This document shows, in pieces, positions 32,664 to 41,574 of a stretch of 64,000 bases of DNA (positions within the stretch are counted from its first letter, which is position 1; every line of letters begins with the position of its first letter). The translations under genes and the position numbers were made by a program. The stretch lies in NCBI GenBank assembly GCA_052246295.1, contig JBQQCO010000002.1; one strand, 5' to 3'. The notes under the pieces were generated by a model that was not told where the DNA came from, made no database searches, and saw only the letters and a list, made by a program, of their open reading frames with translations. This DNA is from Piscibacillus sp052246295. Lineage in GTDB: Bacteria; Bacillota; Bacilli; Bacillales; Alkalibacillaceae.

Positions 32664-35000
32664 CTATTTCGCCCCCTTATCTTGGCGAAGTTTAATCATG
32701 GCATAAATGCCTAAAGCAGCTCCAAACAATACTGCTACTTCAAACAACGTATCAATTCCACGGAAATCAACTAATATAACGTTAACTGCATTATGTCCTC
32801 CACCTAAATCATAAGTGTTTTCCATAAAGAAATTAGAAATGGTATCTGCAAATCGACTATTATATGCTGTAACACCAATGACAAGCATTAAGGCACCGTA
32901 AGCTACTGACACCAGTACATTTGTACCTTTTCTAACAACAGAGTTTGTATCAGCAGTCAAGTTAGGCAGGTGGTAGAAGCATAATAGGAATAATACGACT
33001 GTTACTGTTTCAACAATTAGTTGTGTTAAAGCTAAGTCAGGCGCACTATACATAACAAATAATATAGCTAAACCATAACCTACAACACCAAGAATTAGAA
33101 TAGCTGCAATACGGTTTCTTGCCACTGTTGTGCCAATGGCTGCAATAGCCATGATGGAAGCCACAATGACTTCTGGTGCCGTAATAGGTGCTAAATCTTG
33201 CAGTTCAAAATTAACTCCACCAGTAACTAAGATTGTTAAAGCTGTAATGGATATAATACCTGTAAGAATCAAAATCATATATAGACGTAATGAACCTGTC
33301 ATATAAGCGGTTGTGATCTTGTTTGAAACAGATTCAATTTTTTCTACAATCCAATCATATACACGGTTAAAGCTTAAAGTTCCTGGAAGTACTCGATATA
33401 TTCCTTCCCACTTACGTTTAGTTAAATAAAGTAGAATACCTACTCCGACCACGATTAATGACATCTGGAATGCTCTGCTTTCAAATCCATGCCAGAAATA
33501 AATGTCTTTCTCAACGCTACTACCGTACACTGCATCAGCAGAGTGTGTAATTAATGCTTGGTTGAAGATTGTAGGGAATAAGCCAATTACAATGACACCA
33601 ACTACTAAAAGCATTGGTGGTACCAACATCATGAATGGTGCTTCATGAGGTTTCTTAGGAAGTTCTTCTTCTTTATACTCACCTCTAAATGTGCCAAAGA
33701 ATAAATACATTGAGTAAACAAATGTGAAGATACTTCCGACGACAGCAATAATAGGAATTGCTGTAATTAAAGAATCAATGAATGCTCCAGAATAGCCACC
33801 TAAATCAAGAGTTGATTCAAAGAACATTTCCTTACTATAGAAACCGTTTAAAAACGGTAAAGGGACACCTGCCATTGAGAATGTACCAAAAATCGCTAAT
33901 GTAGCTGAAATGGGCATAAGTGTCATGAGACCTCCGAGTTTACGGATATCTCTAGTACCTGACTCGTGATCAACAATGCCAGCGATCATAAATAGACTAC
34001 CTTTAAATGTCGCGTGGTTTAGAATATGAAACACAGCTGCAAAAACTGCATATGACGTACCAAAACCTAACATAGCCATAATCATACCTAATTGGCTAAT
34101 AGTAGAAAATGCTAATATTCCTTTTAAATCTGTTTGCCTAACTGCCATGTAAGATGCCCATGCTAATGTTACAAGTCCGAAAATACTTAATAGGATAAAG
34201 AATAACGGCACTTCTGAGAAAATAGGTGAAAAACGAGCCATTAAATAAATACCCGCTTTAACCATTGTTGCAGAGTGTAAATATGCACTTACTGGAGTTG
34301 GGGCTTCCATAGCATCTGGTAGCCAAATGTGAAATGGGAACTGAGCAGATTTTGTAAAGGCTCCTAACAGCAAAAAGATTAAAATAAAGATAAAATGCTC
34401 ACTATTAACAATGACATCCGCTTGATCAATCATTCCCCTAATACTTGTTGTTCCGGTTTCGATGGATAGTAAAATAAGTCCACCAAGGAGACTAAAACCA
34501 CCTAGAACTGTAATTAACATTGACTTTAAAGCACCGTAACGCGAACGTTCGCGATAATGCCAATAACCGATTAGTAGAAATGAAGAAAGTGATGTAAATT
34601 CCCAAAATGTGTAGAGTACAAATACATTATCGGATAATACTACACCTAACATCGAGGACATAAAAATGTATAAATAAGTATAAAAATGTCCAATTTGTTC
34701 TTCTTTGTCTAGGTAATAAATCGAATATAAGACTACTAATGTTCCTATCCCACTTATGAGTAATACAAATAATAAACTAAGTCCATCTAAATAAAAATCG
34801 AGTGCAATATTTAGAGAAGGGATCCAATTGATTGTTTGCCTAATAGGTTCAAAGTTAGAACCTAAAAATTGAATGAAATATATAAAGATGAGTAAAGGAA
34901 CTGGTAGGATTAACCAGCCGGTATGAACCTTCTGTTTAATTCGACTTAAGAAAGGGATTAATATTGCGAAAATGAGTGGTGCAAATACGGCATAAACCAT
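32664..35000 (-). CDS. mrpA: Mrp antiporter subunit A
   Basis: Large NuoL-like subunit, about 778 residues. The core has DGLSLLFVLLISGIGTLVVLYS, the WEFTSLSSFLLIGYW helix, and the LGAFTKSAQFPFHIWLPDAMEAPTPVSAYLHSATMVKAG channel region. The C-terminal MrpA-specific extension ends VILVDFRGIDTLFEVAVL, exactly where MrpA normally ends, so MrpB is not fused to it. ATG 35000 gives a usable, long spacing from GAAAGGATGG; ATG 35015 overlaps that site and is less likely. First gene of the operon. Confidence 0.95.
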   Translation of the reverse strand: MVYAVFAPLIFAILIPFLSRIKQKVHTGWLILPVPLLIFIYFIQFLGSNFEPIRQTINWIPSLNIALDFYLDGLSLLFVLLISGIGTLVVLYSIYYLDKEEQIGHFYTYLYIFMSSMLGVVLSDNVFVLYTFWEFTSLSSFLLIGYWHYRERSRYGALKSMLITVLGGFSLLGGLILLSIETGTTSIRGMIDQADVIVNSEHFIFILIFLLLGAFTKSAQFPFHIWLPDAMEAPTPVSAYLHSATMVKAGIYLMARFSPIFSEVPLFFILLSIFGLVTLAWASYMAVRQTDLKGILAFSTISQLGMIMAMLGFGTSYAVFAAVFHILNHATFKGSLFMIAGIVDHESGTRDIRKLGGLMTLMPISATLAIFGTFSMAGVPLPFLNGFYSKEMFFESTLDLGGYSGAFIDSLITAIPIIAVVGSIFTFVYSMYLFFGTFRGEYKEEELPKKPHEAPFMMLVPPMLLVVGVIVIGLFPTIFNQALITHSADAVYGSSVEKDIYFWHGFESRAFQMSLIVVGVGILLYLTKRKWEGIYRVLPGTLSFNRVYDWIVEKIESVSNKITTAYMTGSLRLYMILILTGIISITALTILVTGGVNFELQDLAPITAPEVIVASIMAIAAIGTTVARNRIAAILILGVVGYGLAILFVMYSAPDLALTQLIVETVTVVLFLLCFYHLPNLTADTNSVVRKGTNVLVSVAYGALMLVIGVTAYNSRFADTISNFFMENTYDLGGGHNAVNVILVDFRGIDTLFEVAVLFGAALGIYAMIKLRQDKGAK

Positions 35001-35112
35001 ATGTATGTCTTCCATCCTTTCACTATATGTATGTCTCTATAAAGGTACAGTAATATTATACAGATTTTCAATGTCTAATGAAAAGAAAAACCCCCTTTAT
35101 AGCAAAATTATA

Positions 35113-35140
35113 AAAAAACTGACACATTTTCATGTGCCAG
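35113..35140 (-). terminator. Intrinsic terminator of sda
   Basis: On the minus strand CTGGCACAT and ATGTGTCAG pair around GAAA and are followed by TTTTTTT. Confidence 0.85.
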
Positions 35141-35170
35141 TAATACGCTATCTTCATATTTATATGTTTT

Positions 35171-35311
35171 TTATGACGATTCTTTCAAGTATTGATATAA
35201 GCCTCGTCTAATAAGTTCAGCCTCGATCAATTTTATAAAATCGTTATTTAATTCTAATTTCTGTGCCTTTTTATAGGATTCTACCAACAATTGATCTGAT
35301 AATTGTTCCAT
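35171..35311 (-). CDS. sda: Sporulation checkpoint protein Sda
   Basis: Sda binds sporulation histidine kinase KinA and blocks entry into sporulation when replication is impaired. The 46-residue product, MEQLSDQLLVESYKKAQKLE and onward to NDFIKLIEAELIRRGL, aligns along its length with B. subtilis Sda as I remember it, including the helical-hairpin pattern. AGGA stands 6 bases before ATG 35311, with a stronger AAGGAGGTG farther upstream beyond a small hairpin. It is divergent from yqeG, as in B. subtilis. DnaA boxes lie upstream of its promoter. Confidence 0.92.
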   Translation of the reverse strand: MEQLSDQLLVESYKKAQKLELNNDFIKLIEAELIRRGLYQYLKESS

Positions 35312-35370
35312 ATTCGTCCTAGCCGAAATCGGCTCGCACCTCCTTGAAAGTCGTCCACCTTGTAACTGTT

Positions 35371-35399
35371 ATTATCCTATCATTAATTAAAAGTTTGAA
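35371..35399 (-). promoter_or_regulatory. Probable sda promoter
   Basis: On the minus strand TTCAAA (35394-35399), 17-base spacer, GATAAT (35371-35376). The nearest DnaA-box-like site begins four bases upstream of this -35. Confidence 0.5.
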
Positions 35400-35402
35400 C
35401 AA

Positions 35403-35509
35403 CTTGGATAACTTGTTGATAACTTGTGTATAAACTGTTTGTAAATACCGAATATAACGGTAGGAATATTGTTTAAATGGTGTGTATAATGTTGATATTT
35501 TTATCCACA
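35403..35509. promoter_or_regulatory. DnaA-box cluster between sda and yqeG
   Basis: Perfect DnaA boxes: TGTGTATAA (TTATACACA on minus) at 35425-35433 and 35481-35489, and TTATCCACA at 35501-35509. One-mismatch box TTATCAACA at 35414-35422 and weaker TTATCCAAG at 35403-35411, both on minus. The first three sites are spaced exactly 11 bp apart. DnaA control of sda is known in B. subtilis. Confidence 0.85.
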
Positions 35510-35599
35510 GGTTGAAAAATGATGTAATTTGTCGAACGATTTTTAGAATATCTCGATAAAAATAATATTGTAACATAAGTCTAGTTAGCAAAATTTTCT

Positions 35600-35628
35600 T
35601 TGAAACATGGCTTTGAATTGTATATGAT
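35600..35628 (+). promoter_or_regulatory. Sigma-A promoter for the yqeG operon
   Basis: TTGAAA (35600-35605), 17-base spacer, TATGAT (35623-35628), 35 bases before the yqeG start. Confidence 0.7.
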
Positions 35629-35662
35629 GAAGGATAGTTAAAGATTAGTAGAGGTGAAAGTC

Positions 35663-36178
35663 TTGTTGAAACTATTTTTACCAGATGATCATGTTCAAAC
35701 AGTACTTGAGGTAACGCCTGAATTTTTGAAAAAGAAAGGTATAAAAGGAGTTATTACTGATTTAGATAATACATTAGTCGCTTGGGATCAACCAGAAGCG
35801 ACACCTGAAGTTATAGAGTGGTTTACAGAGCTTCGAAGTGCAGGTATACAAGTTACAATTATTTCCAATAACACGGAAGATCGTGTAGCATTCTTTTCTA
35901 AACCGTTAGATATTCCGTTTATCTCTAAAGCAAGGAAGCCAATGCAAACCGCTTTTAATAAAGCGATTAAAGAAATGAAGTTACCAAAAGAAGAGGTTGT
36001 TGTGGTTGGAGATCAATTATTAACGGATGTCTTTGGAGGTAATAGGTCTAAGTTACATACCATTTTAGTCGTACCTGTTGTACAAACTGATGGTTTTTTT
36101 ACACGGTTTAACCGAAAGATTGAACGCCGAATATTAGAATACTTTAAGAAAAAAGGCAAACTGCATTGGGAGGATTAA
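35663..36178 (+). CDS. YqeG family HAD-type phosphatase
   Basis: HAD-superfamily IIIA phosphatase, 171 residues. The nucleophile motif is ITDLDNTLVAWD (DxDxT), motif II TIISNNTEDR, motif III lysine in SKARKPM, and the last acidic motif VVVGDQLLTDVFGGNR. The natural substrate is not known in Bacillus. TTG 35663 gives MLKLFLPDDHV, matching the family N-terminus, with AGAGGTG six bases upstream. First gene of the yqeG-yqeH-aroE-yhbY-nadD-yqeK-rsfS-yqeM run. Confidence 0.93.
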   Translation: MLKLFLPDDHVQTVLEVTPEFLKKKGIKGVITDLDNTLVAWDQPEATPEVIEWFTELRSAGIQVTIISNNTEDRVAFFSKPLDIPFISKARKPMQTAFNKAIKEMKLPKEEVVVVGDQLLTDVFGGNRSKLHTILVVPVVQTDGFFTRFNRKIERRILEYFKKKGKLHWED

Positions 36179-36181
36179 TGA

Positions 36182-37288
36182 ATGGAAGAATTATATTGTC
36201 AAGGGTGTGGAGCCCGTGTCCAAACAGACGATGAATCAAAAGTAGGCTATGCACCAAAGTCAGCTTTACAGCGTGATGAGATTGTTTGTAAACGTTGTTT
36301 TCGCTTAAAACATTATAATGAAGTTCAAGATGTTGATATGACAGCAGATGACTTTCTAAACATGTTACATGAGATTGGTCATAAAGATGGTCTTATTGTA
36401 AAGGTTGTTGACTTATTTGATGTGCATGGAAGCTTTATTCAAGGATTAAACCGTATTGCAGGAAGTAATCCAATCGTATTAGTAGGGAATAAAGTGGACT
36501 TACTTCCTAAATCGACAAAATTAAACAAAGTTAAGAATTGGATGCGTAGAGTTGCTAAAGAATATGGTTTAAAAGTAGAAGATGTATTCCTAGTTAGCGC
36601 GACAACTGGCGTTAATATGAAAGAGATGGCATTCGAACTTGAAAGAATTCGAAAAGGGAAAGATATATATGTTGTTGGTAGCACAAATGTTGGTAAATCA
36701 ACTTTGATAAATCATTTTATTCAGAACGCTACTGAAGAGAAAGATGTTATTACAACATCTTATTTTCCTGGAACAACTTTAGGTTTTATTGATATTCCAC
36801 TTGATGATCGATCAAGCATGATTGACACACCGGGTATCATTAATCATCACCAAATGTCACATTATTTATCAAAACAAGATCTTAAAACTGTTACACCTAA
36901 AAAAGAAGTTAAACCTAAAGTGTTTCAATTAAATGAAGGTCAAACACTATTTGTTGGTGGCTTAGCACGTTTCGATATTGAACAGGCTAAGTCAAATATT
37001 GGTTATGTCTGTTATTTTTCAAATGACTTAAATATACACAGAACAAAACAAGAAAAAGCTAATGAGTTGTATGAACAGCATTTAGGTGATTTATTATCAC
37101 CTCCAACTGAAGATTCGCTAAAGAGTTGGCCAGAAATGGTGAAGGAAACCTTCAAGGTTAATGCATCAAAGAAAACAGATATTGTTTTTTCGGGTCTTGG
37201 TTGGGTTACAATCCCTGAGGGTGAAGTAACGATTTCTGCGTACGTCCCTAAAGGAGTTCGAGTAATGAAACGTGAGGCAATTATATAG
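36182..37288 (+). CDS. yqeH: Ribosome biogenesis GTPase YqeH (circularly permuted)
   Basis: GTPase needed for 30S subunit assembly in B. subtilis. 368 residues. An N-terminal zinc finger (CQGCGAR and CKRCFRL, four cysteines) precedes a circularly permuted G domain: G4 GNKVDLLP comes before G1 VGSTNVGKSTLINH, then G2/G3 SYFPGTTLG and DTPGI. ATG 36182 follows GGGAGGATTA. Four bases separate it from yqeG. Confidence 0.96.
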   Translation: MEELYCQGCGARVQTDDESKVGYAPKSALQRDEIVCKRCFRLKHYNEVQDVDMTADDFLNMLHEIGHKDGLIVKVVDLFDVHGSFIQGLNRIAGSNPIVLVGNKVDLLPKSTKLNKVKNWMRRVAKEYGLKVEDVFLVSATTGVNMKEMAFELERIRKGKDIYVVGSTNVGKSTLINHFIQNATEEKDVITTSYFPGTTLGFIDIPLDDRSSMIDTPGIINHHQMSHYLSKQDLKTVTPKKEVKPKVFQLNEGQTLFVGGLARFDIEQAKSNIGYVCYFSNDLNIHRTKQEKANELYEQHLGDLLSPPTEDSLKSWPEMVKETFKVNASKKTDIVFSGLGWVTIPEGEVTISAYVPKGVRVMKREAII

Positions 37289-37300
37289 GGGGATTATATA

Positions 37301-38104
37301 TTGTATAAGTTAGGATTAATAGGTCACCCTGTCCAACATTCTAAGTCACCTGAAATCCATCAATATTTTTTAAATGTTATTAATGCGAATGGCAAGTATG
37401 AATTATTTGATGTTATGGAAGAAGACTTAGAATATTTTTTAAATGAATTAAAGCATTCTGATATGAATGGGGTTAATGTGACAATTCCGTATAAGGAAAA
37501 AGTCATTCCTTATTTGGATGAAATTGATGAACATGCTCAAATGTTAAAAGCTGTTAATACGATTAAAAGAAAAGGAAATAAACTAATCGGGTATAATACA
37601 GATGGGGAAGGTTTTATAGATTCACTAAGATATACTTATCCGAAATTTGTTAAAGATATTAAGGATAAGACAGTATTAATTTTAGGAGCTGGTGGTGCTG
37701 CAAAAGGTATTTATTTTAGCTTAAAAAAACTCAATCCAAAAAGAATTGATATAGCAAACCGTACGAAACGAAAAGCTGAGAATATCGTATCAGAGAATAA
37801 CCACTTGGTTCTTGCTTTAGAGGAAGCTGAAGAAAAACTATATGAATATGATTTAGTAATACAAACAACGAATGTTGGTATGGAACCTGATAAAGACAAC
37901 CAAGTTATTAAGCTTACTCATCTTAATAGAGGTGCCATTGTGAGTGATATTGTCTACAAACCCAAAATGACAAAGTTCTTATTGAATGGAAAACAACAAG
38001 GAGCACGATTGTTATTTGGTGAATCGATGCTTTGGTATCAAGCGGCTAAATCATTTAAAATATGGACAGATCAATCAGTGGAGAAACATTTAAAAATTGA
38101 TTAA
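37301..38104 (+). CDS. aroE: Shikimate dehydrogenase
   Basis: Reduces 3-dehydroshikimate with NADPH in aromatic amino-acid synthesis. 267 residues. N-terminal GHPVQHSKSPEIHQYFL (substrate serines), catalytic lysine in GVNVTIPYKEKV, and the Rossmann loop LGAGGAAKGIYF. C-terminal YQAAKSFKIWT is typical. TTG start 37301 after AGGGGGATT. Embedded in the conserved yqe ribosome-assembly cluster as in B. subtilis. Confidence 0.96.
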   Translation: MYKLGLIGHPVQHSKSPEIHQYFLNVINANGKYELFDVMEEDLEYFLNELKHSDMNGVNVTIPYKEKVIPYLDEIDEHAQMLKAVNTIKRKGNKLIGYNTDGEGFIDSLRYTYPKFVKDIKDKTVLILGAGGAAKGIYFSLKKLNPKRIDIANRTKRKAENIVSENNHLVLALEEAEEKLYEYDLVIQTTNVGMEPDKDNQVIKLTHLNRGAIVSDIVYKPKMTKFLLNGKQQGARLLFGESMLWYQAAKSFKIWTDQSVEKHLKID

Positions 38105-38120
38105 GAAAGGCGTGCATAGT

Positions 38121-38411
38121 TTGTTAACTGGTAAACAAAAACGTTATTTAAGAAAAGAAGCACATCATCTAAACCCTATTTTCCAAGTTGGTAAAGATGG
38201 AGTGAATGAAAATATGATTCTACAAATAAATGAAGCCTTAGAAAGAAGGGAATTAATCAAGGTTTCAATACTACAAAATTGCTTTGAGGATAAAAACTCT
38301 ATTGCTGAGCAACTAGTTGAAGGTACAGGTGCGGAGCTAGTCCAAGTAATCGGAAATATCATTGTCCTTTATAAAGAATCAGATGAAAATAAGACTTTAG
38401 AACTTCCTTAA
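38121..38411 (+). CDS. yhbY: Ribosome assembly RNA-binding protein YhbY (YqeI)
   Basis: CRM-domain RNA-binding protein linked to large-subunit assembly; 96 residues. The sequence LTGKQKRYLRKEAHHLNPIF, then QVGKDGVNENM, and the GxxG-like loop carry the family pattern; the end VLYKESDENKTLELP is typical. TTG 38121 matches the usual N-terminus. An AAGAAAGG site 10 bases upstream supports it. A GTG at 38112 is too close to that site. Confidence 0.94.
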   Translation: MLTGKQKRYLRKEAHHLNPIFQVGKDGVNENMILQINEALERRELIKVSILQNCFEDKNSIAEQLVEGTGAELVQVIGNIIVLYKESDENKTLELP

Positions 38412-38425
38412 AGGGTGCTAACATT

Positions 38426-38989
38426 ATGAAAAAAGTAGGTCTATTTGGTGGAACATTCGACCCACCTCATATTGGACATCTTAAACTATCTCAAACGGTC
38501 TTAAATACTTTAGCACTTGATGAGGTTTGGTTTATTCCAACATATCAGCCTCCACATAAAGAAGGAGCTGTCGCAAGTCCTGATCACCGTTTAAATATGC
38601 TGTATAATCTGTTGGCAGACTACTCGGAATTAAAGGTGTCTACAATTGAATATGAGCTTAAAGGTAAATCATACACATATGAAACCGTTAAACACCTCTG
38701 TAAAGAATATCCCAATACTTTATTTTACTTTATTATTGGTGGGGATATGGTCGAGTACTTACCTAAATGGTACAAAATAGAAGAACTCAAAAGATTGATT
38801 CAGTTTGTTGGAGTAAATCGTAGAGGATCTGAAGATTATAACCACAGAGGCGTTCTAATGGTAACTATGGATGAGGTTCCAGTTTCATCAACAGAAATTC
38901 GAGAAGCATTGAAAAAGGGGAAAGAACCTCATGGACTGACAGATGAAGTGTTACACTATATAAGGGAGAATGAGCTTTATGAAGATTGA
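38426..38989 (+). CDS. nadD: Nicotinate-nucleotide adenylyltransferase
   Basis: Makes deamido-NAD from nicotinate mononucleotide and ATP. 187 residues. Nucleotidyltransferase signature GGTFDPPHIGHLK (HxGH) at the N-terminus, the EVWFIPTYQPPHK substrate loop, and the C-terminal VSSTEIREALKKG motif. Downstream yqeK begins inside its last codons, so they are coupled. Confidence 0.97.
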   Translation: MKKVGLFGGTFDPPHIGHLKLSQTVLNTLALDEVWFIPTYQPPHKEGAVASPDHRLNMLYNLLADYSELKVSTIEYELKGKSYTYETVKHLCKEYPNTLFYFIIGGDMVEYLPKWYKIEELKRLIQFVGVNRRGSEDYNHRGVLMVTMDEVPVSSTEIREALKKGKEPHGLTDEVLHYIRENELYED

Positions 38990-39548
38990 AGAAGCATTAG
39001 CTGAATCGGAGAAAGTTCTAACCAGTAAGCGTTTTGAACATGTTAAGCGTGTCACTGATACTGCTATTAACCTTGCCAAAAAATACAACGGGGATGAATA
39101 CAAGGTAGGGCTTGCCGCTGCTTTACATGATTATGCTAAAGATATGGATTATACTGTCTTAAAAAAATGGATAAAAGCAGAATTAGACCTTCCGAAAGAT
39201 TTATTGCATCATCATACAGAACTTTGGCATGGGCCAGTTGGTTCAAAAATGGCTAATCGAATATTCTTGATTGATGATCAAGATATCTTAAATGCTATTC
39301 GCTATCACACTACTGGTCGACAACATATGACACAAGTTGAAAAGATTGTATTTTTGGCTGATTATATCGAACCGGGGAGAAATTTTCCTGCTGTCGCAAA
39401 AGGTAGGGAATTAGCCGATAATGATTTGGACTTAGCTTGTCATTATGCATTAGAAAATTCAATACAATTTTTAATAAGCAAGAAACAACCGATTTATCCA
39501 GATACATTTTTTGCTTTCAATGACTTTACTGAGAGATTGTTAAATTAA
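38979..39548 (+). CDS. yqeK: HD-domain phosphohydrolase YqeK (symmetrical Ap4A hydrolase type)
   Basis: HD-domain enzyme; YqeK members hydrolyse Ap4A symmetrically. 189 residues. Metal ligands are visible in KRFEHVKRV, AAALHDYAKDM (HD), HHHTELWHGPVG and IRYHTTGR, with FLADYIEPGR after them. ATG 38979 is chosen because GGGAGAATGAG sits just upstream; ATG 38970 is inside that site. It overlaps nadD by 11 bases. Confidence 0.95.
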   Translation: MKIEEALAESEKVLTSKRFEHVKRVTDTAINLAKKYNGDEYKVGLAAALHDYAKDMDYTVLKKWIKAELDLPKDLLHHHTELWHGPVGSKMANRIFLIDDQDILNAIRYHTTGRQHMTQVEKIVFLADYIEPGRNFPAVAKGRELADNDLDLACHYALENSIQFLISKKQPIYPDTFFAFNDFTERLLN

Positions 39549-39566
39549 TTATTGGAGGGTAATTTA

Positions 39567-39911
39567 ATGGAAAGTGAACAATTATTAGATATTGCAGCAA
39601 AAGCATGCGATGATAAACGAGCAGAAAACATCGTAGCATTAGATATGAAAGAAGTGTCACTAATTGCAGATTATTTCCTAATATGTCATGGTACGAATGA
39701 GCGTCAAGTGGATGCTATTAGTAAAGGGATTAAGGATGCAGTGGAAGAGCAAGGTTACCACGTTAAAAAAATCGAAGGTCGAGACCAATCTCGTTGGGTT
39801 TTAGTTGATTTAGAACACGTTGTGGTTCATATCTTCCATAAAGATGAACGTGAGTATTATAACTTAGAAAAATTATGGGGCGACGCTGACCGAGTTCAAT
39901 TGAGCCTTTAA
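39567..39911 (+). CDS. rsfS: Ribosomal silencing factor RsfS
   Basis: Binds ribosomal protein uL14 and prevents subunit joining under starvation. 114 residues. Contains AENIVALDMKEVSLIADYFLICHGTNERQ-type core (IADYFLICHGTNERQVDAI), the RWVLVDLEHVVVHIF strand, and the closing YNLEKLWGDADRV. ATG 39567 follows TGGAGGG. Next to yqeK, as is general in Firmicutes. Confidence 0.97.
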   Translation: MESEQLLDIAAKACDDKRAENIVALDMKEVSLIADYFLICHGTNERQVDAISKGIKDAVEEQGYHVKKIEGRDQSRWVLVDLEHVVVHIFHKDEREYYNLEKLWGDADRVQLSL

Positions 39912-39923
39912 TAGGTGTTGTTT

Positions 39924-40652
39924 ATGTATAATAAATTAGCTGAAGTATATGATTCCCTCATGAATGATGCTCCTTATGAAATGTGGATTCAATTTGCTAG
40001 TTCGATTAAGCCAAAAGATTATTGTCGCGTGTTGGACATGGGCTGTGGAACTGGGGAAATTGCAATAGAACTAGCACACAAAGCCCATTCTGTGACAGCT
40101 TTTGATCTATCACATGAAATGATTGAGGTGGCAAAAGCCAAAGATTCATCAGTTACATTTTCTCAAGGTGATGTAAGAAGCTTTGATTACAATATTAATT
40201 TTGACCTAATTATAAGCTACTGTGATGTATTGAACTATTTAACTGACGAAAGTGAATTGCTTCAAGTATTTGAGCGTGTCTATAAACACTTGAATGATGA
40301 TGGAGTGTTTAGCTTTGACATACATTCCATGAACTATATTAATTGGTTAATTCAACAAGAAGTTTTTTCTGAAGTACGAAATGATTTAAGTTATATTTGG
40401 TTTACAGAGGAAGGCGAAGGGTTAGGCGAAGTCTATCATGATCTAACGTTTTTTGTGAAAGAACCTTCGGGATTATTTAAACGATACGATGAACGTCACT
40501 TTCAGAGAACTTTTTCAGTAGATACTTATAAGAAGCTTCTCAAGAAGGCAGGATTTAATCATATCCAACTTTTTGAAGACTTTGACCTTATACCTTCACA
40601 TAATATAAGCGAAGAAACAAATCGAATCTTTTTTGTTTGTAAGAAACACTAA
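39924..40652 (+). CDS. Class I SAM-dependent methyltransferase YqeM
   Basis: Methyltransferase of unknown substrate, 242 residues. SAM motif I is VLDMGCGTGEIAIELA near residues 40-55; motif II acidic region FDLSHEMIEVAKAK; then ISYCDVLNYLTDE. N-terminus MYNKLAEVYDSLMNDAPYE is the YqeM type. ATG 39924 with AATAGGTG upstream. Last gene of the yqeG cluster, ended by a shared terminator facing comER. Confidence 0.92.
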   Translation: MYNKLAEVYDSLMNDAPYEMWIQFASSIKPKDYCRVLDMGCGTGEIAIELAHKAHSVTAFDLSHEMIEVAKAKDSSVTFSQGDVRSFDYNINFDLIISYCDVLNYLTDESELLQVFERVYKHLNDDGVFSFDIHSMNYINWLIQQEVFSEVRNDLSYIWFTEEGEGLGEVYHDLTFFVKEPSGLFKRYDERHFQRTFSVDTYKKLLKKAGFNHIQLFEDFDLIPSHNISEETNRIFFVCKKH

Positions 40653-40656
40653 ATAA

Positions 40657-40708
40657 AATTCAAGTGGGTACTTTTGCAAAAATAGCAAAATACCCACTTG
40701 AATTTTTT
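40657..40708. terminator. Bidirectional terminator between yqeM and comER
   Basis: AATTCAAGTGGGTA and TACCCACTTGAATT form a perfect 14-bp stem. T runs flank both sides (TTTTT after the right arm; on the minus strand the left arm is followed by TTATTT). Confidence 0.9.
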
Positions 40709-40740
40709 GTTATATTGACTAAAATATTATTATAATATTT

Positions 40741-41574
40741 TTATTTAAGGTTCATCTCATTGACTAAGTCGTCAATATGCTCTTTTTCAGTGTAAAATTT
40801 ATCATGAGTAGCATCAAACACGTGATCAAATACGTTGATAAATGAATCTTCTAATGCTACCATCCCTTCCCCAGTTATACCGCCTTTTACCATAACTTTT
40901 TCTTTAAGCGAGGAAAAATCATACACATGATCTTTAAATAACTTTCCATACCCAATAACCATTTTCTCAACTAAGGTAGTGGCCTGTTCCTTCGGTAAAC
41001 CAGTCTTATCTACAGCTGATTGAATCATTTCTTCTAGGATATAACTTAAAAACGCTGGACCACACGAGACTATATCTGATGCAATTCTTACATGTTCTTC
41101 TTCAATTTCAACTGGTGTTGAAAAGTGTTTACATGTTTGCCAGATGGTTTGTTTTTTATCTTCATTCATATGTTCTGAAAATGTTAATAATGTTACACCA
41201 CTTAAAGCGCGATTAGTGATACTTGGAATCATCCTGGTAACCGAACACGGTAAAATACTTTCAAGGTGTTGGACTGACACAGAACTAGTTATTGAGATGA
41301 CGCATTGGTTTTTATTAACCTCATCCTTAATTTTGTATGAAATATCTACAATTTCTTTTGGTTTGGCACAAAGGAAAATTATATCGCATTCACTAACGAT
41401 TGTATCTAACGTTTGAACAACATGAACATTTGGATATTGTCGCTTTAGGCCGTATGCTTTCATAAATGTTCTATTATATAAAAAGAGATCTTGTTGGTCT
41501 ACAGCTTGACTGGAGGTGAGAGCGTGTAATAAAACTTGCCCCATGTTACCTGTGCCAACGATTCCCCACTTCAT
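40741..41574 (-). CDS. comER: Late competence protein ComER (pyrroline-5-carboxylate reductase family)
   Basis: 277-residue NAD(P)-binding protein of the ProC family. Rossmann motif GIVGTGNMGQVLLHAL at the N-terminus and the family helix VSCGPAFLSYILEEM. ComER is divergent from the comE operon; a later report ties it to biofilm and sporulation in B. subtilis rather than DNA uptake. Position, orientation and size match B. subtilis comER. ATG 41574 follows AAGGGGG. Confidence 0.93.
   Translation of the reverse strand: MKWGIVGTGNMGQVLLHALTSSQAVDQQDLFLYNRTFMKAYGLKRQYPNVHVVQTLDTIVSECDIIFLCAKPKEIVDISYKIKDEVNKNQCVISITSSVSVQHLESILPCSVTRMIPSITNRALSGVTLLTFSEHMNEDKKQTIWQTCKHFSTPVEIEEEHVRIASDIVSCGPAFLSYILEEMIQSAVDKTGLPKEQATTLVEKMVIGYGKLFKDHVYDFSSLKEKVMVKGGITGEGMVALEDSFINVFDHVFDATHDKFYTEKEHIDDLVNEMNLK

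Noticed and set aside
32664..35000. MrpA-MrpB fusion to explain the missing mrpB
   Set aside because: The protein ends with the normal MrpA C-terminal sequence and shows no MnhB-type segment.
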